Assembly: GCF_014873755.1 (NCBI RefSeq)
Contig: NZ_JADBEG010000001.1
Coordinates: forward strand, 7,600,501-7,664,500
Direction of reading: 5' to 3'
Source of the DNA: Amycolatopsis lexingtonensis
Lineage (GTDB): Bacteria > Actinomycetota > Actinomycetes > Mycobacteriales > Pseudonocardiaceae
DNA length: 64,000 nt
Both the position numbers and the translations under genes were made by a program. The notes beneath the pieces were generated by a model, which saw only the letters and a list, made by a program, of their open reading frames with translations, ran no database searches and was not told the DNA's origin. Below are positions 15,156 through 24,520 of this stretch, in pieces. Numbering within the stretch: position 1 is the first letter of the stretch; each line of letters begins with the position of its first letter.

Positions 15156-15800
15156 ATGTCAAGCCCCGCTCCGCGCGGGCGGCCGCGCAAGCTCCCGGTC
15201 GGTGAGCAGCGCGCCCGCGTGCTGAGCGCGACGGCGCGGGTCGTCGCGCAGCACGGGATGCAGGGCGCGACGATCGAGCAGATCGCGCGCGAAGCCGGCG
15301 TCTCGCGGCAGGCCGTCTACGAGCAGTTCGGCGACCGCGCGACGCTGTTCGCCGAGGTCGTGGCGGCCACCGAGGAACGCGCCTTCGCCGCCATCGCGGG
15401 CCCTTCGGTGGCCGACGAGCAACCCGGCCTGCGGGCCTGGGCGCGGGCCAACTACGCCAACATGGTCACCTTCGTCGCCGACCACCCCGAGGGCTACGGC
15501 GTGCTCCGCGCGGCCGAGCGCGCGGGCGACCCCGCTCTCACCCGGTTGAGGGAGCGGCTGGCCGTCGTCTACGCCGAAGCCAGCCGCAAGCGGTGGGCCG
15601 CGCACGGCATCGACTCCGGCCGCGCCGACCGCGCGCTCGTCACGCTCTTCTTCGCGATGACCGAGTCACTGGTCCAGGCCACCTGGGACGGCGAACCGCC
15701 GGACCAGGACGCCTTGATCGACCTGCTGACCGAATTCACCGTCGGCGGCGTCGCCCGCCTCCAGACCAAGGCGAGCGACGTCATCGATCGGCTGCGCTGA
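15156..15800 (+). CDS. TetR-family transcriptional regulator
   Basis: A 214-residue regulator. The N-terminal helix-turn-helix is clear (ARVVAQHGMQGATIEQIAREAGVSRQAVYEQFGDRATLF, residues about 25-65). The rest is the all-helical ligand-binding domain (LRAWARANYANMVTFV...). ATG 15156 has GAGGTGG seven bases upstream. It is divergent from the lipase gene and is followed, convergently, by the GGDEF gene. The effector cannot be predicted. Confidence 0.92.
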   Translation: MSSPAPRGRPRKLPVGEQRARVLSATARVVAQHGMQGATIEQIAREAGVSRQAVYEQFGDRATLFAEVVAATEERAFAAIAGPSVADEQPGLRAWARANYANMVTFVADHPEGYGVLRAAERAGDPALTRLRERLAVVYAEASRKRWAAHGIDSGRADRALVTLFFAMTESLVQATWDGEPPDQDALIDLLTEFTVGGVARLQTKASDVIDRLR

Positions 15801-15812
15801 CCCGGAACTCAG

Positions 15813-17096
15813 CTAAGCGACGGCCATCTCCGGGAGCGCGACGGAGCCGACCACCCGGTTCCGCCCGCCGTGCTTGGCCGCGTAGACGGCCGCGTCGGCG
15901 GACGACATCACTTCCTCGATCGACGACCCGTCGAGCGGGTACGCGGCGACGCCGATGGACGCCGTCTGGCGTTCGATGTCGACCGCCGCGCCTTCGTTGG
16001 TCTTCGTGCTGATCACCAGCTCGCTGACCCGTTGCCGGATCCGCTCGGCGGTGACGATCGCGTCCTCTTTGGACGTCGCGGGCAGCAGCGCGACGAACTC
16101 CTCGCCGCCGAACCGCCCGACCAGGTCGTGCGCCCTGGTCTCCTGCTTGACCACGGCGGCGACCGCCTTGAGCACGTCGTCCCCCGCGAGGTGCCCGTAG
16201 GTGTCGTTGATCCGCTTGAAGTGGTCGAGGTCGATCATCATGGCGCCGAAGCTGCCGTTTTCCCGCTGCGCGCGCGAAATCTCGCGCTGCGCGCCGTCCT
16301 GCCAGGTGGTGGCGTTGAGCAGCTGGGTCTTCTGGTCGGTGGTGGCGAGCTCCTCGAGCCGCTTGATCAGCACGGACCGCTGCAGCACGTAGAGCGGCAG
16401 GATCACCAGCACCGACAGCAGCGGCTCGGTGGTCAAGACCATCACCAGCAGGCCGCCGACGCACAGGGTGGCCAGCTCCAGCAGGTTGTCGTCCATGTTG
16501 CCGAGGCAGCCTTCGACGGTCGCCTTCTCCGGCGCGGCCAGGTACAGCCCGAGCCCGGTGAGCGCGGTGTTGGTGGCGAAGAAGGCGGTGGCGGCGAGCG
16601 CCACGGCGGTCATCCCGTGCCCGTGCAGGGCTTCCGCGACGAAGCCGGCCGCGAACCCGGAGAGGATCATCGTGGTCGCGTTGGCCGCGACGCGGTGAAA
16701 TTCACCCGGTCGGAAGCCGGACCAGCTACGGAACGCGAGGTAGACGTACAGGACCGTCCCCAGCACGGCCACGAGCTGCGGCGGCACGAGCAGTCCGGCG
16801 GGCAGCAGCCAGACCGAAGTCATGTTGATGTGCGGGCCGTTGCTCAGGATCCGGCGCTGGCGCTCGATGCCCCGGCTGACCTCGGTCTGGGTCACCGCCA
16901 GCGCGGTGAGCAGCGCGAACGTCCCCAAGTTCGCGAGCGTGACCGGAATCGTGAGCGTGGCCGCGGTGGTCCAGGCCAGCATGACGGTGATCGCGGTGAG
17001 TGTGACGGCGACCCAAGCCCGTGGTCGTGACCACAGTGCCCAGTCGGCAACACCACGAACCGAGGCTTGTCCAGACCGTTCCCCCGATGTGACCAT
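15813..17096 (-). CDS. Membrane-bound diguanylate cyclase (GGDEF)
   Basis: A 427-residue protein. Residues 1-240 contain about six membrane helices. Residues about 255-415 are a GGDEF domain with the intact active site GGEEF and the product-inhibition site RAHD exactly five residues before it. The domain starts at TTDQKTQLLNATTW and contains DLDHFKRINDTYGHLAGDD. It should make cyclic di-GMP from two GTP and be subject to feedback inhibition. There is no EAL domain. ATG 17096 has a G-rich site (GGGGGG) close upstream. It stands alone as a transcription unit. Confidence 0.95.
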   Translation of the reverse strand: MVTSGERSGQASVRGVADWALWSRPRAWVAVTLTAITVMLAWTTAATLTIPVTLANLGTFALLTALAVTQTEVSRGIERQRRILSNGPHINMTSVWLLPAGLLVPPQLVAVLGTVLYVYLAFRSWSGFRPGEFHRVAANATTMILSGFAAGFVAEALHGHGMTAVALAATAFFATNTALTGLGLYLAAPEKATVEGCLGNMDDNLLELATLCVGGLLVMVLTTEPLLSVLVILPLYVLQRSVLIKRLEELATTDQKTQLLNATTWQDGAQREISRAQRENGSFGAMMIDLDHFKRINDTYGHLAGDDVLKAVAAVVKQETRAHDLVGRFGGEEFVALLPATSKEDAIVTAERIRQRVSELVISTKTNEGAAVDIERQTASIGVAAYPLDGSSIEEVMSSADAAVYAAKHGGRNRVVGSVALPEMAVA

Positions 17097-17300
17097 TTTT
17101 CCCCCAGCCCCTTGCGCAGGTGATCAGTGACAATCTACTCACGGACAGTTTCAGACCGTTTGCCAGCTGTCCACAAGGGCTTTCGGTGTGTACTTTTTGG
17201 TTGACACCGGAACGAGAGGTGGCCAGCGATGCGCGGCAAAGATCAGTGACCGCACAGCGCACCGCAAGGTCGCGCAGGTCGAGCCCACGCGCGGAGCATG

Positions 17301-18560
17301 TCAAGCATGTTCGGCGCGTGCGGCTTCTTTGTCGTGCCACCGGCCGGGTTCGGCCGACAACGATCGCGCCCACAGCGCCGCCAGCGGCAGGGTGAGCACC
17401 ACTCCCAGGATGCCGAAGATGCCGACCGTGCCGTGCGGGGTCAGCTGATCCGCGAGCACGCCGCCGATGAGCGGGCTGATGCCCATCATCGTGGTCAGCC
17501 CGGTGTTGGACAGGCCCATCACCTGCGCGCGTTGCTCGTCGGGCACGGCCAGGGTCAGCGACGCGGTCGCCTGCAGCAGGCAGACCGTGCCGAACCCGCC
17601 GGACACGATGAACAGGACGATCGAGGACACCGGGCCGGGGTTGAGGAAGCACAGCACCAGCGGGATCGCGCACAGCGCCGCCAGCGGGCCGATCAGCCGC
17701 GGCCGCAGCCGGGCGGGCACCCAGCGCGTGTAGGCGAAGGTCGCGATGACGCTGCCGATCGGGTCGGCCGCCAGCAGCAGGCCGATCGCTTCGGGCCCGC
17801 CGCCCGACGCCGAGACGTACGGCGCCGCGATGCCCTCGTAGACCGGCAGCAGTCCCATCAGCCAGGTGAAGAGCACGAGTGTCCGAAGTGGAGAGCTGGC
17901 GAACGCGGTCCGGCCCCCGCCACCCAGCGTCGCGAAGAAGGACTTGCGCTGCTCGCCGCTCGCCGCGGCCGGCCGGGCGCGGACGCCGAAGCGGACGAAG
18001 GCGGCCGAGAGCAGGAACGTGGCGGCGTCGATGACGAGCGCGACGTGCGGGTCGAGGGCGATCAGCAGCGCGCCGCCGCCGGCGAACCCGAGCAGCTGGG
18101 CGCTCTGCACGGTCATGCTGCGGATGCCCATCCCGACGACGAACCGGTCGCCTTCGAGCACCTGCGGCAGCAGCGCCAGCTGGGACGCCTTGAACGGCGG
18201 GTTGACCAGGGACACGCCGCCGACCAGCACGCACATCAGCCAGAACGGCATGCCGGGCAGCGCGACGAGCAGGATCAGCGCGGCGCGCAGCAGGTCGACG
18301 AGCACCATCACGGTGCGGCGGGGGAAGCGGTCGGCGAAGCCGGTCAGGAAGATGCCGCCGAGCAGCGACGGGGCGTAGGTTAAGGCGTACGTCAGGCCGG
18401 TCAGGGTCGCGGAGTTGGTGCCGGTGAAGACGAGGATCGACAGCGCGACTCTGGCCAGCTGGTCACCGGCGATCGACAGCAGTTCCCCGAACCACAGCGC
18501 CCGGAACTCGGCGATCCCGAACACCTCGCGGAACGTGACCCGATCCGGCGGTGCTGCCAT
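17301..18560 (-). CDS. MFS transporter
   Basis: A 419-residue major facilitator protein of the enterobactin-exporter/MFS_3 type. About 12 hydrophobic helices are visible; GFADRFPRRTVMVLVDLLRA after the second helix is the MFS signature loop. ATG 18560 has GGGAG seven bases upstream; the earlier frame start at 18602 lacks one. It probably exports a small molecule. There is no adjacent biosynthetic gene to indicate which. Confidence 0.88.
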   Translation of the reverse strand: MAAPPDRVTFREVFGIAEFRALWFGELLSIAGDQLARVALSILVFTGTNSATLTGLTYALTYAPSLLGGIFLTGFADRFPRRTVMVLVDLLRAALILLVALPGMPFWLMCVLVGGVSLVNPPFKASQLALLPQVLEGDRFVVGMGIRSMTVQSAQLLGFAGGGALLIALDPHVALVIDAATFLLSAAFVRFGVRARPAAASGEQRKSFFATLGGGGRTAFASSPLRTLVLFTWLMGLLPVYEGIAAPYVSASGGGPEAIGLLLAADPIGSVIATFAYTRWVPARLRPRLIGPLAALCAIPLVLCFLNPGPVSSIVLFIVSGGFGTVCLLQATASLTLAVPDEQRAQVMGLSNTGLTTMMGISPLIGGVLADQLTPHGTVGIFGILGVVLTLPLAALWARSLSAEPGRWHDKEAARAEHA

Positions 18561-18880
18561 GCGTTTTCTCCCGACCTCTTGTGCAGACCGCGTCAGGCCC
18601 ATGACCGCCGGTGACGAGACGACCAGTCGGTCATGGGGCAGTCACGGTACGTGAGTTACCCCAGCCAGTGTCCCGTGACTGTTGGTAAATCTCTAGGTTC
18701 TTTCGCTGGTATCCAAGGTGTCACGGAGGTTTCCCGAACGGATCAGACGATAGCCCGCAGTGTCTGACCGGTGGCCCAGGAGTCACCAATGGATCATTCC
18801 GTACCCGATGGCCGGAGGACCAGAGGCAAAAGTAGCCACCTCGCGTTCGCGAGGTGGCCACCTGGGGGCGTAGGCGGCGG
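18561..18880. other. 320-bp intergenic region between MFS and LLM genes
   Basis: It holds the MFS promoter region. Two inverted repeats are visible: CAGTCACGG (18639-18647) with CCGTGACTG (18673-18681), and TCAGAC (18743-18748) with GTCTGA (18762-18767). The LLM terminator hairpin is at the right end. No reading frame is convincing. Confidence 0.5.
18835..18858 (-). terminator. Hairpin with T tract downstream of the LLM gene
   Basis: GCCACCTCGCG (18835-18845) pairs with CGCGAGGTGGC (18848-18858). Read on the minus strand the hairpin is followed by TACTTTTGCC, giving a short T run, so it terminates the LLM gene ending at 18881. Confidence 0.7.
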
Positions 18881-20026
18881 TCAGCCGTCGATGGTGAGGG
18901 CGTCGTCCCGCGGTGCGCGGGCCGCGATCGCCGCGCGGGCGACGTCGCGCTTGGCGACCTCCTCCCGCACGATCGGGATGACGTAGCGCCCGAAGTCGAT
19001 CGTGTCGCCGAGCATGTCGTAGCCGCGGGCGGACAGGATCTCCACGCCGAGGTCGTAGTAGTCGAGCAGCGCCTGCGCGACCGTCTCCGGCGTCCCGACC
19101 AGCGCGTTCGAGTTGCCCGCGCCCCCGGTCGCGGCCGCCGTCGGGGTCCAGAGCGCGCGGTCGAAGCGCTCGCCCTTCGCCGCGATCTCCAGCAGCCGCT
19201 GCGATCCGGCGTTCTCGGGCTCGGTCAGCTTGTGCCGCCGGGTCAGGGGCTGACCGCCCTTGGTGCGGTCCTTGATCGCGCCCACCGTCGCGTACGCCTT
19301 TTCCCAGGCCAGCTCGTCGGTCGGCGCGATGATCGGCCGGAACGCGACCTGGATCCGCGGCACGTCGGTGCGGCCGGCGGCCAGCGCCGCGGCCTGGACC
19401 GACGAGATCTGCTCCGCGGTCCGGTCCAGCGGCTCGCCCCAGAGGCAGTAGATGTCCGCTTCGGCGCCACCGGCGGCGTACGCGGCCGGCGACGACCCGC
19501 CGAAGGACACGCCGGGCCGGGGCTGCTGGACCGGCTTGACGTCGCTGACGTAGTCCTCGAAGCGGTAGTACTGGCCCTCGAAGCCGAAGGGCTCGTCGGA
19601 CGTCCACGCCTTCTTGATGATCTGGATGGCTTCGCGGGTGCGCCCGTAGCGCTCGTCCTTGCTCAGGTAGTCGCCTTCGCGCTGCTGCTCGTGGTCGTTG
19701 CCGCCGGTGATGAAGTGGACCGTGAGGCGCCCGTCGGAGATCTGGTCGAGCGTGGCGAACGTCTTCGCGGCGAACGTCGGGTACGAGACGTTCGCCCGGT
19801 GGGCGAGCAGGATCTGCAGCTTGTCGAGCTTCGTGGCGACGTACGCGGCCGCCTGCGCGGGGTCCGGCGAGCCGGAACCGTAGGCGAACAGCACCCGGTC
19901 CCAGCCGAAGTCCTCGTGCGCGCGGGCCAGGCGCAGCGTGTACTCCTTATCGAACGCCCCGCCCGTGCGGGCGTGCGTTTCGGACCCGTCGTGTGTGCCC
20001 CCGATGCCCAGGAATTCCACCGGCAT
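18881..20026 (-). CDS. LLM-class flavin monooxygenase (SsuD-like)
   Basis: A 381-residue TIM-barrel protein close to alkanesulfonate monooxygenase (FMNH2-dependent). Typical parts: GGAFDKEYTLRLARAHEDFG, the strand LLAHRANVSYPTFAAKT, GRLTVHFITGGNDHEQQREG and GVSFGGSSPAAYAAG. The expected role is release of sulfite from organosulfonates, or a related oxidation. ATG 20026 has AAGG eight bases upstream; GTG 20035 is too close to that site. No flavin reductase or ssu transport gene is adjacent. Confidence 0.9.
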   Translation of the reverse strand: MPVEFLGIGGTHDGSETHARTGGAFDKEYTLRLARAHEDFGWDRVLFAYGSGSPDPAQAAAYVATKLDKLQILLAHRANVSYPTFAAKTFATLDQISDGRLTVHFITGGNDHEQQREGDYLSKDERYGRTREAIQIIKKAWTSDEPFGFEGQYYRFEDYVSDVKPVQQPRPGVSFGGSSPAAYAAGGAEADIYCLWGEPLDRTAEQISSVQAAALAAGRTDVPRIQVAFRPIIAPTDELAWEKAYATVGAIKDRTKGGQPLTRRHKLTEPENAGSQRLLEIAAKGERFDRALWTPTAAATGGAGNSNALVGTPETVAQALLDYYDLGVEILSARGYDMLGDTIDFGRYVIPIVREEVAKRDVARAAIAARAPRDDALTIDG

Positions 20027-20111
20027 GCGGCTCACCTTCTCTCGCGTCGCCTACTGCTAGGGCTACGCCGCGAAGGTGGGGAGCGGCAACGACGTCCGCA
20101 GGGTGGAACGT

Positions 20112-20393
20112 TCACCGGTGCCGCTCGATGACCTCGATCGACGCGCGGACCTGGGCGAAAGTGGGCGGTGCCGCCCGGTTGAACACGACCGTCAGGGACC
20201 GGCGCGGGATCACGACGAATTCGACGTCGACCCCGGCCGCCTCCGCGGCGGCCTCGACGACGTCCTGCCAGTGCTCGGGGTCGATCCCGTCGGCCCATTC
20301 GTGGGCGAGGATCGCCCAATTTCCCCGGAGGAGGGTGTCGACCACGTCCTGCGCGGTGTGGACGCGGTGCGGTGGACCTATTTCAGCGGCCAC
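20112..20393 (-). CDS. Hypothetical protein, 93 residues
   Basis: A small acidic protein of unknown function (AQDVVDTLLRGNWAILAHEW, then a helical segment and FVVIPRRSLTVVFN). The codon bias is that of a real gene. It starts at GTG 20393 with no strong ribosome site, 19 codons before a possible internal alternative. It lies between the LLM gene and the divergent FAD/NAD(P)-binding protein. Confidence 0.55.
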   Translation of the reverse strand: MAAEIGPPHRVHTAQDVVDTLLRGNWAILAHEWADGIDPEHWQDVVEAAAEAAGVDVEFVVIPRRSLTVVFNRAAPPTFAQVRASIEVIERHR

Positions 20394-20563
20394 GTCTTCG
20401 CTGGTGGGGCGGTGCGGCTGAGGCCCGGGCGCCTGGGTGGACGAGGGACAACTCGGCTCCTTCCGTCGGCGTGCCGGGGGATTCGGAGCCGGTGGCCCGG
20501 GTGATTGGTTCCGCTCTGTGGGAAGGCCGTTTCCCGGCCCGACCCCGGCGTAGCTTCGGGTTC

Positions 20564-22450
20564 GTGGCCGATCTCGCGCCGTTCACCCTTGCCGTCGTGG
20601 GCGCCGGACCCCGCGGGGTCGGCGTCCTCGAACGGCTGGGCGCGAACGCGGGGGAACTGCTCGGCGGCCGGCGGCTCGAAGTGCACCTGATCGACCCCTT
20701 CCCGCCCGGCCCCGGCCGCGTGTGGCGCTACGACCAGTCACCGCTCCTGCGCATGAACTCCATGCCGGAGGACGTCACGATGTTCACCGACGACTCGGTG
20801 AAGATGACCGGCCCGGTCCGCCCGGGGCCGACGCTGCTCGACTGGGCCCGCCAGGTCCGCGACGGCGGCCTCGACGCCGAGGTCCCGCCCGACGTCGCCG
20901 CCGAGCTGAGCTCGCTCGACCCCTTCGACTTCCCCACCCGGCGCCTGCAGAGCGCCTACCTGACCTGGGTCTACCGCAAGATCGTCGAGGACCTCCCCGA
21001 CGGCGTCGACGTCGTCGAGCACGCCGCGCGGGCGGTCGGGGTGGACGGGTACTCCGTCAGCCTGTCCGACGGGACGGCCGTGCGGGCGGACGCCGTCGTG
21101 TTCACCGTCGGGCACCTCGACGCGGAACCGGACGACCGCGAGCGCGAACTGGTGTCGTTCGCCGCGCGGCACGGGCTGGCCTACTACCCGGCCGGCTACA
21201 CCGCCGACGTCGACTACACCGCCATCGCGCCCGGCGAAACGGTGCTGGTGCGGGGGTTCGGGCTGGCGTTCGTCGACCTGATGCTGCTGCTCACCGAGGG
21301 CCGCGGCGGCCGCTTCGAGGAGCTGGCCTGCGGCGGCCTCCGCTACCACCCGAGCGGCGCCGAGCCGGTCCTGCACGTCGGTTCGCGGCGCGGGGTCCCT
21401 TACCACGCGAAGATCGGCTACCGGCTGCGCGGGAAACCCGCGCGGCTGCCCAGGTTCTTCGACGCCTACGCGATCGACGCGCTCGCCGGCGCGCCCGGCG
21501 CGCTCGACTTCCGCACCGACGTCTGGCTGCTGATCGCGAAGGAACTGGCCTGGGGCTACTACACCGAGCTGTTCACCGGCCACCCGGACCGGGTGCGCCT
21601 GGACTTCGCGGTGTTCGCCGACGCTTTCGCCGACCTGGCCTGGGATTCGCCGGGCATGCGCGACCTCGTCGCGCGGGCGGTGCCCGACGAAGCGGACCGG
21701 CTCGACCTCGACCGCGTCGACCGCCCGATGGCGGGCCGCGTGTTCGGCACGGCGGAGGAGTTCGGCAAGGAGCTGCGCGAATACATCGAGGGCGACCTGG
21801 CGCGCCGCGCCGATCAGGAGTTCAGCGCCGACCTGGGTGCTTTCGCGGCGCTGCTGTCGGTGTACAGCCAGCTGCCCGCGCTGGTCCAAATAGGACGGCT
21901 GGACGCGGCTTCCCAAGTGTCCGATATGGACGGCTGGTTCCACGGGTTCTTCTCCTACTACGCCAGCGGTCCGCCGCCGCGCCGCCTGGAGGAGCTGCTG
22001 GCGCTGCACGACGCGGGGATCGTCTCCTTCGCGGGCGCGGAGCTGGCGGTGACGGCGGAGCGCGGCGCCTTCGTCGCTTCCAGCGGCAGTTTCCCGGGGA
22101 CCGTCGAGGCCCGGACGCTCGTCGAAGCGCGGCTGCCGGGCCCGAGCGTGACCCGTGCGGCCGACGGCCTGCTGCGTCAGCTGCGTGACGCGGGGCAGCT
22201 GGCCGAGGAGACGGTGGCGGACCCGGTGACCGGCGCGCGCCTGCCGTCCGGTCGCATCCACACGCGTGTCTCGGATTCCCGCCTGCTCGACAGCACCGGA
22301 CGGCCCCACCCGCACCGCTTCGCCGTCGGCCCGCACACGAGCGCCCGCTCGGCGGCGGCGTTCACGCGGCCGCGGACGAACGCCTTGTCCTTCCGCCAGA
22401 ACGACGCCGTCGCGCGCGAAATCCTGGCGCTGGTCAACCCATCCAGCTGA
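20564..22450 (+). CDS. FAD/NAD(P)-binding protein (PF13454 type)
   Basis: A 628-residue protein. The N-terminal dinucleotide motif LAVVGAGPRGVGVLERLGA is followed by LIDPFPPGPGRVWRYDQS and LLRMNSMPEDVTMFTD, the recognisable pattern of the actinobacterial FAD-NAD(P)-binding family. Further strands include DAVVFTVGHLDAEP and VLVRGFGLAFVDLM. The reaction is not known. GTG 20564 is taken because the flavin motif follows directly; the longer frame would run antisense to the preceding gene. Its last 17 bp overlap the convergent glycosyltransferase gene. Confidence 0.8.
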   Translation: MADLAPFTLAVVGAGPRGVGVLERLGANAGELLGGRRLEVHLIDPFPPGPGRVWRYDQSPLLRMNSMPEDVTMFTDDSVKMTGPVRPGPTLLDWARQVRDGGLDAEVPPDVAAELSSLDPFDFPTRRLQSAYLTWVYRKIVEDLPDGVDVVEHAARAVGVDGYSVSLSDGTAVRADAVVFTVGHLDAEPDDRERELVSFAARHGLAYYPAGYTADVDYTAIAPGETVLVRGFGLAFVDLMLLLTEGRGGRFEELACGGLRYHPSGAEPVLHVGSRRGVPYHAKIGYRLRGKPARLPRFFDAYAIDALAGAPGALDFRTDVWLLIAKELAWGYYTELFTGHPDRVRLDFAVFADAFADLAWDSPGMRDLVARAVPDEADRLDLDRVDRPMAGRVFGTAEEFGKELREYIEGDLARRADQEFSADLGAFAALLSVYSQLPALVQIGRLDAASQVSDMDGWFHGFFSYYASGPPPRRLEELLALHDAGIVSFAGAELAVTAERGAFVASSGSFPGTVEARTLVEARLPGPSVTRAADGLLRQLRDAGQLAEETVADPVTGARLPSGRIHTRVSDSRLLDSTGRPHPHRFAVGPHTSARSAAAFTRPRTNALSFRQNDAVAREILALVNPSS

Positions 22451-23540
22451 CCAGCTCGCCGAGAACCTGTTCGGGCGACGGCATTTCCCTGATCTCGGCC
22501 GCGATGCCCTCGGCGATCTCGCGCGGCTTCGGGTCCTCGAGCAGGGTCCGGGCCGCGGCTCCGATGGCGGGGACCCGGACCGCGTCGCCGATCAGCGCCT
22601 TCGCCACGCCGAGCGCTTCGAGGGTTTCGGCGTTGGCGAACTGGTCGGCGCCCTGGGGCAGCACCAGCTGCGGCAGGCCGGCGGCGAGCGTGGCGAGCAC
22701 CGTGCCGCTGCCGCCGTGGTGGACGACCAGGCCGGCGTGGTCCAGTACCCGGGCCTGCGGCACGAACCCGGTGGCCCGCACCCGCGCCGGCAGCGGACCC
22801 AGCGCGGCCGGGTCGCCGGGCCCGAGCGCCACCAGCACGTCGACGTCGAGGCGGTCCAGTGCGCGGATCGCGCCGCGCAGCACGTCGGTCGCGCCGAAGA
22901 CGACCGTGCCCAGCGTGAGGTAGACGAAGCCGTCGGCCGGGAGCGGCGGCAGCGGGACGTCCGGGTCGTACGGCGTCGGGCGCATCCGGAACACCTTCGG
23001 CACGCCCGCCGTGCCCGGGTCGCGGACGCGGTCGGGCCAGACGTCGACGCAGGCGTCGCCGAGCAGCGCGTCCGCGGGCAGCGTCCCCCAGAGCGGCCGC
23101 AGCCGTTCGGCGGCGACGGCCAGCACCTCCGGCGGCATGGACCGCCCGATCACGACCGAGACGGCGGGGATGCCCGCGCGCCGCGCGGCGATCGCGGTGC
23201 CCACGTCGCTCATCTCGTAGACCACGAGATCGGGCCGCAGGCGCGGGAGCAGCGGCGTCAGGTCGTCGAGCAGTGCTTTCGGCAGCAGCTCGCCGAACAT
23301 CGTGATGCCGACGTCGAGGAAACCCGCGTCCTCGCCGTGCCGTTTTTTGGCCTCGGCTTCGGCTTCGCTGATGGCGATGCCCGCGCGGTGGGTGGTGAAG
23401 CCGAGGTCGCGCACCTTGGGCACGAACGCCTCGCCGGTGCCGAACACGACTTCGTGCCCGGCCTTCACTGCGGCGTTCGCGAGCGGCAGCAAGGGGAACA
23501 GGTGGCCGTACGCCGGGCGGCACGTGAAGAGGATCCGCAC
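22434..23540 (-). CDS. Glycosyltransferase, GT1/UGT-like (MGT type)
   Basis: A 368-residue GT-B glycosyltransferase. The N-terminal acceptor domain opens with RILFTCRPAYGHLFPLLPLA. The C-terminal donor domain has FVPQARVLDHAGLVVHHGGSGT and GLPQLVLPQGADQFANAE, the nucleotide-sugar binding motif of macrolide/sterol glycosyltransferases. It probably glycosylates a small hydrophobic molecule. It starts at GTG 23540 and is not accompanied by sugar biosynthesis genes. Its 3' end overlaps the FAD-binding gene by 17 bp. Confidence 0.9.
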   Translation of the reverse strand: MRILFTCRPAYGHLFPLLPLANAAVKAGHEVVFGTGEAFVPKVRDLGFTTHRAGIAISEAEAEAKKRHGEDAGFLDVGITMFGELLPKALLDDLTPLLPRLRPDLVVYEMSDVGTAIAARRAGIPAVSVVIGRSMPPEVLAVAAERLRPLWGTLPADALLGDACVDVWPDRVRDPGTAGVPKVFRMRPTPYDPDVPLPPLPADGFVYLTLGTVVFGATDVLRGAIRALDRLDVDVLVALGPGDPAALGPLPARVRATGFVPQARVLDHAGLVVHHGGSGTVLATLAAGLPQLVLPQGADQFANAETLEALGVAKALIGDAVRVPAIGAAARTLLEDPKPREIAEGIAAEIREMPSPEQVLGELVSWMG

Positions 23541-23557
23541 CCGCCCGAGCGTACCGC

Positions 23558-24451
23558 TCAGCCCTTGACCACCGGAGCGATTTGCTGCACCCACTGCTGC
23601 GGCGCCGACGTCCCGCCGGGCAGGGAGTTGAAGTACTCCCAGCCGTCGACCCCGCCGAAGTCCGCGTACTTGCCGATGAGGCTGCGCACGGTGGACTGGA
23701 GAGTCGACATGGCGACGTAACCACTGCAGTTCGCCGGATTGGTCACGGTCCCGGCGACGACCTTGCTCGCCGGCACCACGCCGCGGCGGATGATGTTGTC
23801 GTAGCCGGACGTGCTGCTCAGCGAGCCCCAGCCGCAGTAGAACTGCGCGTTGAACCACGAAATCTGCGCGCCGCGGTCGCGGTAGAGGGTGTCGTAGTTC
23901 AGCCCGGAGAGACCGCCCCCGCCGTTGAGCTCGGTCGCGACCGGCGCGAGCGTGACGAGGAACGAGCTGCCGAAGTCGGCCCGCAGCGCGTCGATGAGCT
24001 TGTTCAGCGCGGCGTTGGACATGTGCTCTTCGATGTCGAGGTCGATGCCGGAGAGCGAGTACGTCCGGATCAGGTTGCGCAGCAAGGGGTAGTAGGTGTC
24101 GAACTGCGTTTCGAGCCGCTGGAAGCTCCCCGCGGCGGCGCCGCCGACGAACGCGAGCACGTGCACGCCGCTGTTCTTGAGGGTGGCGAGGTCCTGCCAC
24201 ATCCTGGTGAACTTCGCGGCGTTCGGCGGGTCGTCGTTGAGGTGCACGACGCTGTTGGTGTCGAGGTGGATGGCGCCCACGATGACATCGGTGACACCGG
24301 TGCCCTGGAGGGTGAGCGGCGAGACGTAGGTGGAGCCGTTGTAGATGGTCTGGTAGTAGACGACAACCCTGCGCCCGGCGGCGGCCGAAGCCGGCACCGC
24401 ACCCGAAATCATCAGCACCAAGGCCACGAAGGCCACGCCGATCCTCCGCAT
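23558..24451 (-). CDS. Secreted GH18 chitinase-like protein
   Basis: About 297 residues with a Sec signal peptide (MRRIGVAFVALVLMISG... ASA). The GH18 motif appears as LSGIDLDIE around residue 134-141 (catalytic Glu 141; the first Asp of the usual motif is Ser). Other landmarks are VVYYQTIYNG and SWFNAQFYCGWG. It has no binding module. It likely degrades chitin or peptidoglycan-type glycans outside the cell. The start is uncertain: ATG 24451, ATG 24463 or GTG 24472. ATG 24451 leaves the DasR-type operator immediately upstream, but no ribosome site is seen, so a leaderless start is possible. Confidence 0.82.
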   Translation of the reverse strand: MRRIGVAFVALVLMISGAVPASAAAGRRVVVYYQTIYNGSTYVSPLTLQGTGVTDVIVGAIHLDTNSVVHLNDDPPNAAKFTRMWQDLATLKNSGVHVLAFVGGAAAGSFQRLETQFDTYYPLLRNLIRTYSLSGIDLDIEEHMSNAALNKLIDALRADFGSSFLVTLAPVATELNGGGGLSGLNYDTLYRDRGAQISWFNAQFYCGWGSLSSTSGYDNIIRRGVVPASKVVAGTVTNPANCSGYVAMSTLQSTVRSLIGKYADFGGVDGWEYFNSLPGGTSAPQQWVQQIAPVVKG

Positions 24452-24463
24452 GGTCCAGACCAT
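24450..24463. promoter_or_regulatory. DasR-type operator at the GH18 gene
   Basis: ATGGTCCAGACCAT overlaps the probable start of the GH18 gene. Its 12-bp core is the reverse complement of the core at nagA (TGGTCTGGACCA). The position fits repression of a chitinolytic gene by DasR. Confidence 0.75.
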
Positions 24464-24520
24464 ACGTCGCACTGGGTGGTTGGGGAAACACCCACCGTCG
24501 ATCCTGTCCGGTTTCTTGTC

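Noticed and set aside
15870..17030. Plus-strand frame opposite the GGDEF gene
   Set aside because: Low-complexity shadow of the GGDEF coding strand, no ribosome site or domain.
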